Shown in pieces: positions 1 to 10,821 of a stretch of 64,000 nt of DNA. Made by a program: the position numbers and the translations under genes. Source of the DNA: Rhipicephalus microplus. Taxonomy: Eukaryota > Arthropoda > Arachnida > Ixodida > Ixodidae. The stretch lies in NCBI RefSeq assembly GCF_043290135.1, contig NC_134705.1:40352771-40416770 (forward strand), in the 5' to 3' direction. The notes under the pieces were generated by a model. It did no database searches. It worked only from the letters and a program-made list of their open reading frames with translations, and had not been told where the DNA came from. Every line of letters starts with the position of its first letter. Position 1 is the first letter of the stretch.

Positions 1-822
1 GTCAGACAACTCAAAACGTGCCTGAGGCGAAGGAGGTGCGTAGGAAAGTCATAGAAGAAAACCACGACATCGTCGAGGTAACAGAGGCACATATTCCATT
101 TGAGGCCACGTAGCGTATTATCCATAAGACGTTCAAACGTGGCAGGCGCGTTACAAAGCCCAAAGGGCATGACGTTAAATTCATATAGTCCGTATGGTGT
201 AATAAATGCAGTTTTTTGGCGATCGGCTTCAGCCATTGGAACTTGCCAGTAGCCAGACCGCAAATCTAGCGACGAGAAGAATTCCGCTCCGTGAAGGGTG
301 TCAATGGCGTCATCAATGCGCGGCAAAGGATAGACGTCCTTGCGGGTTATCTTATTCAAACGACGATAGCCCACGCAAAATCGGATAGATCCGTCTTTCT
401 TACGCACCAGGACGACGGGAGACGCCCAGGGACTGTGAGATGGTCGAATGACGTCTCTACGAAGCATATCTTCGACTTGATCGTTGATGACGCGGCGCTC
501 TTCAGCGGAGACACGGTATGGTCTTTGACGCAGTGGCTGGTGTAGGCCGGTGTCAACATGATGTTTGACTTGTGATGTGCGGCCCAGTTGAGGTTGCGAC
601 ACATCGAACGAACTCCTGAACTCATGCAGAAGATCCAGCAGGTCGGCATGTTCGGTGGGAGTGAGAGTGTCGGCGATGGCGCCGATCACTCTCACTCCGT
701 TAAAGACAGCGACGAGACAGCGTGAAGAACCGTCCAGCGATCGGCACAGCAACGAACCGAAGCACGAGCCGAGAGAGCCGGGCGTTGGCGATGCTGCTCG
801 CTGCAGGCACATCTTCTTCTTC
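1..822 (-). mobile_element. Ty3/gypsy pol fragment (RT domain), cut by the window edge
   Basis: One - strand frame stays open from about 822 to the window start and reads as the linker and first half of a Ty3/gypsy reverse transcriptase. Visible motifs in order are [34 protein letters not shown], a substrate loop FCVGYRR where the usual residue is Asp (FCVDYRR), [26 protein letters not shown] and the catalytic CYLDDVVVF. It resembles Ty3-2 at 36-41 kb more than its neighbour Ty3-1. Its 5' part (gag and protease) is missing, because the frame runs straight into the CA/TA microsatellite. The D-to-G change may impair nucleotide binding. The rest of pol lies outside the window. Confidence 0.85.
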
Positions 823-824
823 AC

Positions 825-825
<1 letters not shown>

Positions 826-897
<72 letters not shown>
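826..897. repeat. Compound (CA)n(TA)n microsatellite
   Basis: A CA tract (about 826-878) runs into a TA tract (about 879-897) that directly abuts the left LTR of Ty3-1. Together with the AT tract at 5692-5795 it marks the microsatellite into which Ty3-1 inserted. The His-Thr and Ile-Tyr strings translated here are artefacts of the repeat. Confidence 0.95.
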
Positions 898-1074
898 TGT
901 TACGTTTGAAAGAGACTGGTAGACGTTGAAAGGGGCCGTTTATTAGGTCGCGAGGGGCAGCTCAGAAGCGGCCGACTGGGTAACGATCCTCCTGATCCTC
1001 TTCTTCTTCTCTCGCTCTGGGCGACAAGTGCGTTCACCGTATACGCTTCTTTTTCTTCGTGCATATACGCAACA
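898..1074 (-). repeat. 3' LTR of Ty3-1
   Basis: 177 bp, identical by eye to 5515-5691. On the coding strand it begins TGTTGCGTATATG and ends CGTAACA, and it contains AATAAA, a candidate poly(A) signal. Confidence 0.95.
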
Positions 1075-1087
1075 TTCCTCTCCGCGC
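1075..1087 (-). other. Polypurine tract of Ty3-1
   Basis: Immediately inside the 3' LTR the coding strand reads GCGCGGAGAGGAA. A purine run at this position is where plus-strand DNA synthesis would be primed. Confidence 0.65.
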
Positions 1088-1108
1088 AGACGAAGGCCGC
1101 CGGACGAG

Positions 1109-4100
1109 TCAGTCGAGTTGTCGTGGCGTGTACAGTTTCAGGCGGGCAACATGAACCACTTGAGTTTTGGCAGCTCGTCGACCACTCGCCGTGAGACGAG
1201 CTATTACATAGTTGACCTCTGTAAGTCTGTCGACAATCACAAAAGGTCCATCGTAAGTGGCCAAAAACTTTTGGCATAACCCGCGCTTGCGCATCGGAGT
1301 CCACAACCACACCAGATCACCACGGCGATAAATCACTGGTCGATGGTGAATGTCATAGCGTGCCTTCGCCTTGTCTTGCGATGCCAATGTGCGCAGTAGA
1401 GCTATGCGACGCGCCTCTTCGGCGAGGTAGAGAGTCTCGGCGACAGTCACGTTGTCGTGGTCACAGAAAGGCAATATCGTGTCGATTGTGTACCGGGGCG
1501 AACGGGCATAAAGCAAAAAGAAAGGGCTATAGCCTGTAATCTCATGCTTCGCGGTGTTGAACGCGTAAGTAATGAAAGGGAGTACGTCATCCCAGTTCTT
1601 GTGGTCGCAGGAAACATACATAGACAACATGTTGATAATGGTGCGGTTGGTACGCTCCGTCAGCCCATTAGTTTGGGGGTGGTATGGTGTCGAGTGACGC
1701 AGGCGGGATTCACATAAACGGAGTAGCTCCTCCACGACATCCGCTGTGAATTGTCGTCCAAGATCACTGATAATCAGGCGAGGTGGGCCATGTCGGAGGA
1801 TGACGTACTGTAACAAAAACGACGAGACTTCACTGGCAGTTGCGGAGGGGACGGCCGCCGTCTCGCAGTAGCGTGTGTGGTAGTCGACGCAAACAATTAT
1901 CCATCGGTTGCCCTTAGCCGATTTTGGGAAGGGGCCCAGAAAGTCAATGCCCACTTGTTCAAAAGGTGCGCCTGGAGTAGGCATCGGCTGCAGAAGACCA
2001 GCTGGACCAGTTGATGGACGTTTGTGACGCTGACATTGCATGCAGCTTGCCACATAGCTCTCAACAGACTTCTGCATACCAGGCCAATAAAAGCGCTCTT
2101 TAGTCCGGTGAAGCGTCCGCGCCAAACCTAAATGTCCAGATGTAGGGTCGTCGTGCATGACACTCATAATAACTGTTCGCAGGCTCTCCGGGACCACTAG
2201 AAGGAAACGCGCGCCACTACTGGAGAGGTTCCTTTTGAACAACAGTCCATCACGCATACAGAAACGGCGGGCACTAGTAGAAGCGGATGCAGCGGCGAAT
2301 AGTGGTGCCAGTTTAGCATCCTTCCGCTGTTCTGCCCTGAAACTGGGATAGTCCGGGAACGTAGGCGACACAGACGCTACAAGCTGGTCAAGGTCATCGG
2401 ATTCACAGTCTGTTGTACTAAGTGGCATACGTGAAAGACAGTCCGCGTCAGCATGTCGACGACCACTCTTGTAAGCGACGGTAAAACTGTATTCTTGTAG
2501 CCGGAGTGCCCAGCGCGCAAGGCGACCACAAGGGTCACGAAGGTTGACAAGCCAACACAACGAGTGGTGGTCGGTTACGACTGTGAATGGGCGTCCGTAC
2601 AGGTAAGATCTAAACCGCTGAATTGCAAATAATACAGCCAGGCATTCTTGTTCCGTAACAGTGTAGTTTTGTTCCGGCCTGCTTAGGGAGCGACTTGCGT
2701 ATGCGATGACGTGTTCGCGGTCGCCGTAACGTTGTACTAGGACGGCGCCAATACCTATGCCACTAGCATCCGTATGAAGCTCTGTCGGAGCAGAAGGACT
2801 GAAGTGCTGAAGGACGGGTCGTGACGTCAGCAAAAACTTCAATTGACGGAATGAAGAATCGCACTCCGGAGTCCACTCAAAGGAATTGTCCTTTCGTAAG
2901 AGGCATGTGAGAGGATACGCCACGTCGGCAAACTTCGGAATAAAGCGGCGGAAGTACGAACAAAGCCCCAGGAAACTACGAAGCTCCTTGACGGAACGCG
3001 GCGCATTGAACGCCTCAGCTGCTGCTGTCTTCTGGGGGTCAGGGCGGATGCCATCCTTGTCAACGAGATGCCCGAGCACAAGCGTCTGGCTGTCTCCGAA
3101 GTGGCATTTCTTCGAGTTTAAAATTAGGCCAGCGTTTCGGATGCAGTTCAAAACAGTATCCAGACGAGAGTTGTGTTCACTGAACGTGCGGCCAAAGATG
3201 ATGACGTCGTCGAGGTAGCACATGCAAATGTTCCACTTCAAGCCACGCAGAATGGTGTCCATAAACCTCTCGAAGGTTGCCGGTGCATTGCACAGTCCAA
3301 ATGGCATTACGTTGAATTCATAGAGCCCATCAGGGGTTACAAAGGCAGTCTTTTCCTTGTCCTCTGGGTGCATCGGAATTTGCCAATAACCGGATCGTAA
3401 GTCTACGGAGGAAAAATAAGAGGCCGAATGTAAGCAGTCTATTGCGTCCTCTATACGGGGCAGCGGGTATACGTCCTTTTTAGTCACGGCATTCAGTCGG
3501 CGATAGTCGACGCAAAATCTCCAAGATCCATCCTTCTTCTTAACAAGGATTACCGGTGCTGTCCACGGACTGGCTGACTCTTGTACTACTCCCTTTTGCA
3601 TCATTTCGCTCGCATCGAAGCTGTCAGAATCAGCGCCGCGACAAACAACAGGAACACGTACGGTAGACAACGCAGGTATGAACGTATCGCCACAGACACA
3701 CAGCGTAGTTTGGTCATTCGCTGGAGTTTCCAGAAGTTCTGAAGGCATCTGGCCACTCACAAAGACTTTCCCCGTGCGACAGTCTACAGTGGCACCACAT
3801 TCTCGCAAGAAGTCCATGCCGAGAATGACATCATGTGTCGACCGAGGAATAATCGCAAACTCTGTCGTTATCATAAGGCCTCCCAAAAATACCTCAGCAC
3901 TACACACACCAATAGGGCGCAATGGCTCTCCACTCACTCCACAGAACGTCGAAGTTTCATCCCAGGTAAAAACAACTTTCCGCCCTAACACGTCTTTAAA
4001 AGAACCACTCATCACGGAAATCGTTGCACCTGTGTCCACCAACGCCATCACAGGCACATGATCCACCAAAACACGCACTTTGTTTTTAAACATACACACA

Positions 4101-4123
4101 GGAGGTATTTCTCTTAGTAGCAC
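1109..4123 (-). CDS. pol: Ty3-1 Pol polyprotein (protease, RT, RNase H, integrase)
   Basis: About 1,004 residues without interruption. Domains in order: an aspartic protease with ALVDTGATIS near residue 30; RT with [23 protein letters not shown] and active-site CYLDDVIIF; an RNase H with TELHTDASG and YTVTEQECLAV; integrase with the HHCC finger (HLGLARTLHRTKERFYW, then CMQCQRHK), core aspartates in VGIDFLGPF and IISDLGRQF, STPYHPQTNGLTERTNR, and a C-terminal GPF module with no obvious chromodomain. The listed start is a GTG. The first ATG is at 4093, but the frame is open upstream across the gag stop and is -1 relative to gag, so expression as a Gag-Pol frameshift product is more likely than initiation here. 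IN has Leu in SDLG where SDRG is usual; the catalytic Asp is kept. Confidence 0.93.
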   Translation of the reverse strand: MLLREIPPVCMFKNKVRVLVDHVPVMALVDTGATISVMSGSFKDVLGRKVVFTWDETSTFCGVSGEPLRPIGVCSAEVFLGGLMITTEFAIIPRSTHDVILGMDFLRECGATVDCRTGKVFVSGQMPSELLETPANDQTTLCVCGDTFIPALSTVRVPVVCRGADSDSFDASEMMQKGVVQESASPWTAPVILVKKKDGSWRFCVDYRRLNAVTKKDVYPLPRIEDAIDCLHSASYFSSVDLRSGYWQIPMHPEDKEKTAFVTPDGLYEFNVMPFGLCNAPATFERFMDTILRGLKWNICMCYLDDVIIFGRTFSEHNSRLDTVLNCIRNAGLILNSKKCHFGDSQTLVLGHLVDKDGIRPDPQKTAAAEAFNAPRSVKELRSFLGLCSYFRRFIPKFADVAYPLTCLLRKDNSFEWTPECDSSFRQLKFLLTSRPVLQHFSPSAPTELHTDASGIGIGAVLVQRYGDREHVIAYASRSLSRPEQNYTVTEQECLAVLFAIQRFRSYLYGRPFTVVTDHHSLCWLVNLRDPCGRLARWALRLQEYSFTVAYKSGRRHADADCLSRMPLSTTDCESDDLDQLVASVSPTFPDYPSFRAEQRKDAKLAPLFAAASASTSARRFCMRDGLLFKRNLSSSGARFLLVVPESLRTVIMSVMHDDPTSGHLGLARTLHRTKERFYWPGMQKSVESYVASCMQCQRHKRPSTGPAGLLQPMPTPGAPFEQVGIDFLGPFPKSAKGNRWIIVCVDYHTRYCETAAVPSATASEVSSFLLQYVILRHGPPRLIISDLGRQFTADVVEELLRLCESRLRHSTPYHPQTNGLTERTNRTIINMLSMYVSCDHKNWDDVLPFITYAFNTAKHEITGYSPFFLLYARSPRYTIDTILPFCDHDNVTVAETLYLAEEARRIALLRTLASQDKAKARYDIHHRPVIYRRGDLVWLWTPMRKRGLCQKFLATYDGPFVIVDRLTEVNYVIARLTASGRRAAKTQVVHVARLKLYTPRQLD

Positions 4124-4158
4124 GTTTCCAGCGACCTCACCCCCATTGGCCGCGCTGG

Positions 4159-5403
4159 CTAGTTTTCCGGTGGCGAAGAGGGCGCTTTGCGACGCAGCGG
4201 TGAAGGAGAACGATGAGCACGAGGTCGCGGTGGGGGCGTTAAACTCCTGTCAGATGCCGGGGAGTAGTTGCGGAAGTTGCTGGGCCAATAGTTGTCATCA
4301 GGTGGTATGTGGGCCGGCCGCCGGACACCATGAGGCTGTTCGAAGGGTCGTGAAAAATCGCATGGTTGGTGATACCGAGGAGTCACCCGACGGTTGCAAA
4401 ATCGCGATATGTGGCCTGGCACACCGCAGGAATAGCACACCGGCCGAGGTCGAAACGTCGGTCGCTCGTCGATGAATACAGCGTCATCATTTGCTCTTGT
4501 GTGACGGATGTACTGGTTGGGTGCGTCGTACCGAGACGTCGGGCGTCGAGGAGGCATGCGCTGAGAGCGTCGGTCATACCGCGACGCGGGAAATCTGGTT
4601 GTCATTCTTGACTGTGGGGCTGGGCTGTACTCCACAGTTGCCGCGCTCATCGTCGGTTGCCATTGGGTCAAAGGAGGCACATCCATAGCCTCACGTGGCA
4701 GACACAACTCGCGATGGTCAGCTGTCGAACACGACATTTCTCGGTGCGACAGTTCCTCACGAACAATTTGTCGAATGGTAGAGAAAAGTTCGAGGCCAGG
4801 ATTCGTGTCCACACTGGCAACAGTTGTAACGTTAGCCAGCCGACCAAACTTGGGCGCAATTCGACGCATCTTGAGCGTTTCAAACGTTCGGCAATGCTGA
4901 ATGACGTCGGACACAGAACTGAGGCTTTCTTTTCTAATTAGAAAATTATACACGTCCTCAGCAATCCCCTTCAGCAGATGCCCAACTTTGTCCTCTTCCG
5001 ACATGGTAGCACAGACCACCTTGCACAGCCTTAACACTTCTTCTATGTAAGTGGTGCATGTCTCACCTGGTAGCTGTGCCCGTTGCGACAGTGTTTGCTC
5101 AGCCCGCTTCTTTCTAGCAACAGAGTCGCCGAAACACGCCCTGAGCTCTTCAACAAAAAGATCCCACGTCGTGAGTGCGTCCTCGTGGTTCTCGTACCAT
5201 AGCAATGCTGTGTCGGTCAGGGAGAACACTACGTTGGCTAGCATAGCGGCTGCATCCCAACCGTTGGACTTGCCCACACGTTTGTACTTGGTGAGCCAGG
5301 CGTCGACATCTTCTTCGGCTTTTCCTCCGAAGGGCGGTGGAACTCGGTAGTATGGAAGCGGGCCAGATGGTGCCGTCCTGGAAACGCCTGCTTCTTCGGG
5401 CAT
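4159..5403 (-). CDS. gag: Ty3-1 Gag polyprotein
   Basis: About 414 residues from the ATG at 5403; a GTG five codons earlier is in frame, but ATG is the usual eukaryotic start. The N-terminal half is a Ty3-type capsid, with PPPFGGKAEEDVDAWL, the WYENHEDALTTWDLF region, and ETCTTYIEEVLRLC resembling the major homology region. The C-terminal quarter is Arg/Pro-rich nucleocapsid with one CX2CX4HX4C zinc knuckle, CYSCGVPGHISRFC, for RNA packaging. The frame ends at TAG 4161-4159, directly after a candidate slippery heptamer. It lies downstream of the 5' LTR and is presumably translated from the full-length LTR transcript. Confidence 0.92.
   Translation of the reverse strand: MPEEAGVSRTAPSGPLPYYRVPPPFGGKAEEDVDAWLTKYKRVGKSNGWDAAAMLANVVFSLTDTALLWYENHEDALTTWDLFVEELRACFGDSVARKKRAEQTLSQRAQLPGETCTTYIEEVLRLCKVVCATMSEEDKVGHLLKGIAEDVYNFLIRKESLSSVSDVIQHCRTFETLKMRRIAPKFGRLANVTTVASVDTNPGLELFSTIRQIVREELSHREMSCSTADHRELCLPREAMDVPPLTQWQPTMSAATVEYSPAPQSRMTTRFPASRYDRRSQRMPPRRPTSRYDAPNQYIRHTRANDDAVFIDERPTFRPRPVCYSCGVPGHISRFCNRRVTPRYHQPCDFSRPFEQPHGVRRPAHIPPDDNYWPSNFRNYSPASDRSLTPPPRPRAHRSPSPLRRKAPSSPPEN
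4162..4168 (-). promoter_or_regulatory. Candidate -1 ribosomal frameshift site of Ty3-1
   Basis: The last gag codons read GAA AAC TAG. The heptamer GGAAAAC ends one base before the stop, and the pol frame is -1 relative to gag and open through this point. GGA in the first three positions deviates from strict XXXYYYZ, but a comparable G GAU UUA site is known in a retroviral pro-pol junction. I did not fold the downstream sequence. Confidence 0.6.
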
Positions 5404-5498
5404 GTCGAAGTCACTCACGGCAGATGGTGGGAGACCGGCAAGTCGACGGCTTCGTCGAAGCTGTGGCAGTGATCGTTCCGTAGTTGAAGCGCTTACCC

Positions 5499-5511
5499 AG
5501 CTCCTCCACCA
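5499..5511 (-). other. Primer-binding site of Ty3-1
   Basis: Three bases inside the 5' LTR the coding strand reads TGGTGGAGGAGC, complementary to a tRNA 3' end GCTCCTCCACCA. The same 12-mer sits at the same place in Ty3-2. I do not assign the tRNA. Confidence 0.65.
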
Positions 5512-5514
5512 CTC

Positions 5515-5797
<283 letters not shown>

Positions 5798-6035
5798 AGC
5801 TTAATGCACATTCAGTTTATTTACCCTCCTTCTTTCCATGTCTTCCTCTGGTTGCAGCACTAATTCACCACTTTCGCCAGTAGTACTATTGTGTCTCATG
5901 TCTTATGTCTTAACTTTGATTTCACAGGGCAAGAAGCTGTTAGTAAGGTATGCAGTATCATAGAAGTCTAGCACTAAAGGAATGTCTCAACACTGGCTTT
6001 TGGTTTTTTACCCTCTCACTTATAACCTTTTGCAG

Positions 6036-6328
6036 GTGTCAGCATTTGGAGAACCAAATTGAGGGATGGCAGCTGCTGGACAGTGTTTGTTGTTACAGAG
6101 ATTATGCAGCGGACGCAAGCATTAGAATCTGCAAGCGAGATTATAATTTTGGACTCAACAGCCTGCTGTGATGAATCACATGCTACCATTACAGTAGTGC
6201 TTACTGCTACTCCTGTTAGAGCATTGCCCATTGCTGTGCTTATGCACAACTGCCAGACGACAGAGAGCTACAAGACTGCCTTCGGCCTCTTGAGACAGAA
6301 ATATCCTCTCTGTTTTGGTGGCCTACAA
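6036..6328 (+). pseudogene. MULE transposase exon with first catalytic Asp (left copy)
   Basis: A 293 bp open segment preceded by a good acceptor (...ccttttgcag at 6035). It encodes VSIWRTKLRDGSCW, EIIILDSTACCDE, where the Asp of LDST should be the first acidic residue of the DDE site, and VLTATPVRALPIAVL, which matches the core of MULE (Mutator-like) transposases. The downstream donor position reads CAA|TTAAGG, whereas the other arm has CAA|GTAAGG, so this copy has lost its donor GT. The same-phase continuation is the exon at 7398. Confidence 0.82.
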
Positions 6329-7397
6329 TTAAGGAAGCTGTAACTTTTAAGGTTTAGAAATATAATGTGACAACCTAACCTATTCAAAGGATTAGAGTGA
6401 AGGTTTTTAGTGAAAAGAGGAAATTATACATTTCTTCTTAAACTGCTATGTAGTTAAGGTATTATTTGAATGTTTTGTGTAATAATGCAGTTTTGCATTG
6501 TATACTCATAAAAACAAACTTTACATTGACACTTATTATTTTAGTGCAAAAAATTGATTCACATGTTTATTTTACGCTATTTAATTTGATAACTTCTGAC
6601 AGACTAATAAGCTTAAAATAGATAGTATAGCCGATAAGCATAATGTAAAATACCACTTAAACAACCATCAGTTATACGCACAGTTCAGTTGTACTTATTT
6701 TTTAAAGTTCCCTATCAGAGTACTATTTTACACTATGCTAATGCATTTCAATTTAACAAAACTAATGCAGATAATTTTAATTCCACTAACATGTGTTACA
6801 CTATCCTATGTGTCTCATCATATTGTTAAAATTGCCTGTAAGACTGGGTAGAGGCAGTGCTTGGCATATTGAAGACTATGCGCCACTCAGTGTATAGAAG
6901 AGATTGTAGGGAGTTTTTTTACCTCTACCTTGGTGGTAAAAGAGGAAAAAGTAGTAACCATTTTAGAGGAAGCACCAAAACTTTCAGCTGAATAAGCACT
7001 AATTTACTTGGATATAGTGAAGTCCTTTGCTGCCCAGCAGAGTGTTGTACTGCATACAGTTTGCGAGATCGGACACGTGGCTCCATTCATGACCACACCA
7101 GTCCGAAGTGCACAAATTCAGCAAAAAATTACCGCATTTTTCAAAACATGTAAGATAAGGAGAAGTGGGCATTATTATAAACAGCATTGCAAATAAAATG
7201 GTTTAAATTTATTTAAATAAGTATGTTTTGATTAACTAGTGACAATATGTTGCAGCATAACTATCTAGTTCAGCTTACTTTCACTTCAACACACCTTTTG
7301 AGGGGTCCCTTCAAGTTTATTAATGTCAAGTTTCACAGTATAGTTTTTTTAGCTGTGACTGAAAAAAAACATCCGCATGTGCTTGTTCAGTTTCCAG

Positions 7398-7583
7398 ACC
7401 CCAGCGTCATTTATGACTTATAATCCAGCGGCCGAAAAAGCAGCTCCCCTAGCGGTATGGCCTGAAGCAACTCGGCTCCTCTGCCATTTCCATGTGGCCC
7501 AGGCAGAATGGCGTTGGCTGCATGCATCGAGCAACAAGATCAGCCCTGACGAGAGACGAGAGCTGATGACTGCATTCCAGAAA
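7398..7583 (+). pseudogene. MULE transposase exon with second catalytic position mutated (left copy)
   Basis: Joins the previous exon in phase through acceptor tttccag (7397) and ends before donor gtgtgt (7584). It encodes TPASFMTYNPAAEK and LLCHFHVAQAEWRWL, which correspond to the second Asp block and the C..H motif of MULE transposases. The family has Asp where Tyr stands in FMTYN, so the catalytic triad is broken. The other arm shows the same Tyr. The next exon is at 12016, after a 4.4 kb intron. Confidence 0.8.
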
Positions 7584-8761
7584 GTGTGTATAAGTTATGC
7601 ATCATATTTGTGAATGCTTGTGTATTATAAACCAAAATCCCATCCCCTTATTAAAAAAAGATGTGCTTGAGAATGCAGTACTGGTAATATGTATGAAAGG
7701 TTGTAGTGATCACAGGCTACTAGAATGCACCATTTGCATTCCTTCTTCAGTTAGTTGTAATCCTGTTGAAACCATGTGTGGCTTCAATAAAGCCAGCTAC
7801 CACCGTAAAACTTATCTGCTCTTTCAGCTTACCTTTTCCACTATTGTTTTATTTGTGGACGGTACATGACAGAGTTCTTATCAAACAAAGTTGTGAAACT
7901 AGTCGTAAACTTAGTTCAGGTAACTGTTATAAAAATGATAATAGGACCTTCCTGAAAAAGACGCGATTGTATGACAAGGCTATGTGTTCAGTGGGCTGGA
8001 CTCAGTGATTCTAGTACTGGGTCAACTGTGCTAAAGTGTGCCAAATTGAATTTACTAAACCATTCCTGATAATATCAACTATAATTGTTCCAGACTATGC
8101 CACAGTATTGCGAATGCACTGGCAGTGCATCGAAACATGTGCAGCTTAATCATAGGGCCACCAAAGTCAGAGTCATGCACAACAGATTATACCGCCTAGT
8201 AAAGAACATTCACACTTGCTTCTCGTGTAGGCCACGGTGCCATATTCATTGCTGACACAGCTTCTGTCGCACAAGGCAGCTCGACAGCAAAATGAATTTT
8301 GTGACAGAATCATGACGTCTAGACTTAATGGCAGCAAGGTCTGGCAGTGATTCATCAGCACTCATTGTTTATTACCGAGACGCAGCCGTTAGATCGTTTA
8401 GAGTATAACATGCCCCGTACTCAGTAGTACCTGCATCCATGTAGGCAAAATTTCTGTCACAAATTGTATTTCTACTAATTGCCGAAAAGATTTCTCCTGA
8501 ACAATTACTGGACTGCATGGCACCCTTATTTGAACACTATCAAGTGAAACATGCATTGCTCCGGAGATTATTTTTCAAGTAGGTTTCCAATGCATTGGGA
8601 TATATTTGTAGCTGTGCATAATGGCCCCGTTATAATTATTCACATGCTTGACTGTAAATGTAAATTGTTTTTCCAATGTATTCCTGGATGTGAAACTAGC
8701 TGTTCCACTCAGAAAGATCTTGCCAATTCAATTGATTTTCTTAAGATTTCCACCTGGTCGG

Positions 8762-9077
8762 GAACTGACTGCATTAATATGCTCGTGAACTGATGCTGGG
8801 TGTAGCCGGAATGCAGTATGTTGTCGACCACTTTGAAAAGGAATTTACGGCTTCAGTTTGTAAGCGGTTGACGCGGTGCGCTATGCAATAAAATAACACC
8901 ACGTAGTAGACAATCTGCTTTGTCTGTAGTGTAGCTTGTTAACAGAGCTTGTGTAATTGCATAGCGGGTTGTGTGACCAGCAGCCACCACAACCCAAATG
9001 TTCTGGAAGCAGATGTGGGAAAGGGACCAAGAAAGTCTAAACTGACATCAAAGAAGGGTGCTGATAGGATGTCCAAA
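8762..9077 (-). pseudogene. Ty3/gypsy integrase relic in the left arm
   Basis: Antisense to the MULE gene. The - strand shows APFFDVSLDFLGPFPTSAS, the first-Asp segment of a Ty3 integrase core, followed after a frame change by a degraded TTRYAITQAL-like stretch. The matching relic on the right arm (33075-33470) is better preserved. An old insertion in a MULE intron that predates the inverted duplication explains both. Confidence 0.6.
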
Positions 9078-10821
9078 TTTGAATTTTACAAAACTCATGT
9101 CTGTGTGTTTTGTGCAGTGTTCAGTAATGATGATCGCATTGGTGTTTGAACTGCTGCGTAAGCGCTATGCACTGCCTGAAATTGCCACCGATTTCTGTGC
9201 TGCTGATCAGCACTTGAATGCCCCTTGTGATACAGAACAGTTGCCAACATCTTCTGCAGATTGAGTGTGAAGATTTGCTCATTCTGCTTTTTCGTCCCTC
9301 TTGCATGAGTGGTTTACATTGCTTCATGTCTGATGACACACGCCAGTGAGTGCAACAGGTGGCCATAACTGCTTGCTCGTTTCTCGTAGTTTACGGCAGT
9401 AATCATCATCAGAAGTAAAGCTGTAATTTATTAATCCACCTGATGAAAAAACTCTGATAAGTTGCATTCAAATGTGAAAAATGAAAGAAATAGGACTATA
9501 ATTATATTTTCGCTTAACTCATTCTTGAAGAACTACTTTACGTGCTTGTGCACTCATAGAGGTTTCTCTTAAAGTGCTGCTTGTAAGCACAAAGCAGTCT
9601 GCCATGATGTCTTGCTGACGCAGCGATACCATTGCTGAAAAGAGGGTCCTTTGACGGTGAAAGTTCACACTGCTCTTGACTTGTAACCAAGTACAGTAAG
9701 TACTCAAAACAGGGCCCCCAAATCTATTTCTTGTAATTAGGACCCTTATTCCATAGTAACCCAAATGAAGCTTGATATCCATCCCCAGAAATTTGATATA
9801 GGCTGAAATATTTCCCTGTTATCTTTGTTCTATCGATATGTCTACGGTGACCACTGACAAGTCACGCTATCTGCTACTGAAATGAGCTGAGCACATGTCT
9901 AGACGCCTTTATAGTAGCCAAAGTTTCAATCAAGTTTCTTGTTAAACAAAAGTGTATGATTCATTTTTCTTCCAAAGTGCTGTTCCTGTGTTGAACAGCC
10001 TTCCCAAGACATTGCTACATTGATGAATCGAGGAGCCTTTCATGAAAGACTTCAGCTAGTTTGTGAGTAATCACCATATAATGGTGTAAATATGTAAACT
10101 CCAGCCCATATAATTGAATAATGCTTTCCCACTGTAGCACCTTTTCAAGTGCTTTTCCATAATTTTTTGTTACTGCAACATAGTTATAACTGGCTTCAAC
10201 GAAATTGAGGGGACCCATAAATTATTTCCTTATGTCGGGAACTTAACTAAACTGGGTAGTAAAATACTTTACGAGCAGCTGCTGGGAGGTATCTAAATTT
10301 GTTTATGAGGGGTATTCGTAAAATTAAGTTTAATTGAATCAATTTCAAACTGTAGTTCTATGTCAGTTGCTCTACCTCTTTTCGAGTCATTGTATTTGCT
10401 AATTGTACTTTACCCCCCTTACTCAATATCCTTTACTGTACCAGTAAGATCAAATGAACACATTAACTATACTCGTGTAAGAGATAACCTTTTAGCACCC
10501 ATCCCATGGTTTCTGGTTGTCAGGAGTAATCCAGGATATGCATCTACGTTGTGTTATAGTGCCCTTGTGCATGCTTTGCACGATAAAGTGGTTGACAACA
10601 ACCTAGAACACGTCACTATGTGTTGTCGGAAATTGATTGACCATGGTTTACGGTGATAGGATCAGACATGGTGTTCACAAATAAAAAAAAATGATCATTT
10701 TAAACTGGTTGAAAAAGTTGCAAAAAGGTGGGGGCTTGCAGCATATGCTCACCTCATCTTGCTTTGTGCAGAATTCTGAATCTCTTACTTTCTCCGCTGC
10801 CTAAGTGCATATTCAAGTATT

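Noticed and set aside
655..922. Frames with long His-Thr and Ile-Tyr runs
   Set aside because: They are translations of the CA/TA microsatellite and have no gene context.
1028..5350. Numerous + strand frames of 60-130 codons across Ty3-1
   Set aside because: Antisense shadows of the intact gag and pol frames.
9519..9782. Possible conserved protein antisense in the inverted arms (also 32444-32683)
   Set aside because: Both arms keep a frame with similar residues, but that is expected from recent duplication; no domain was recognised.
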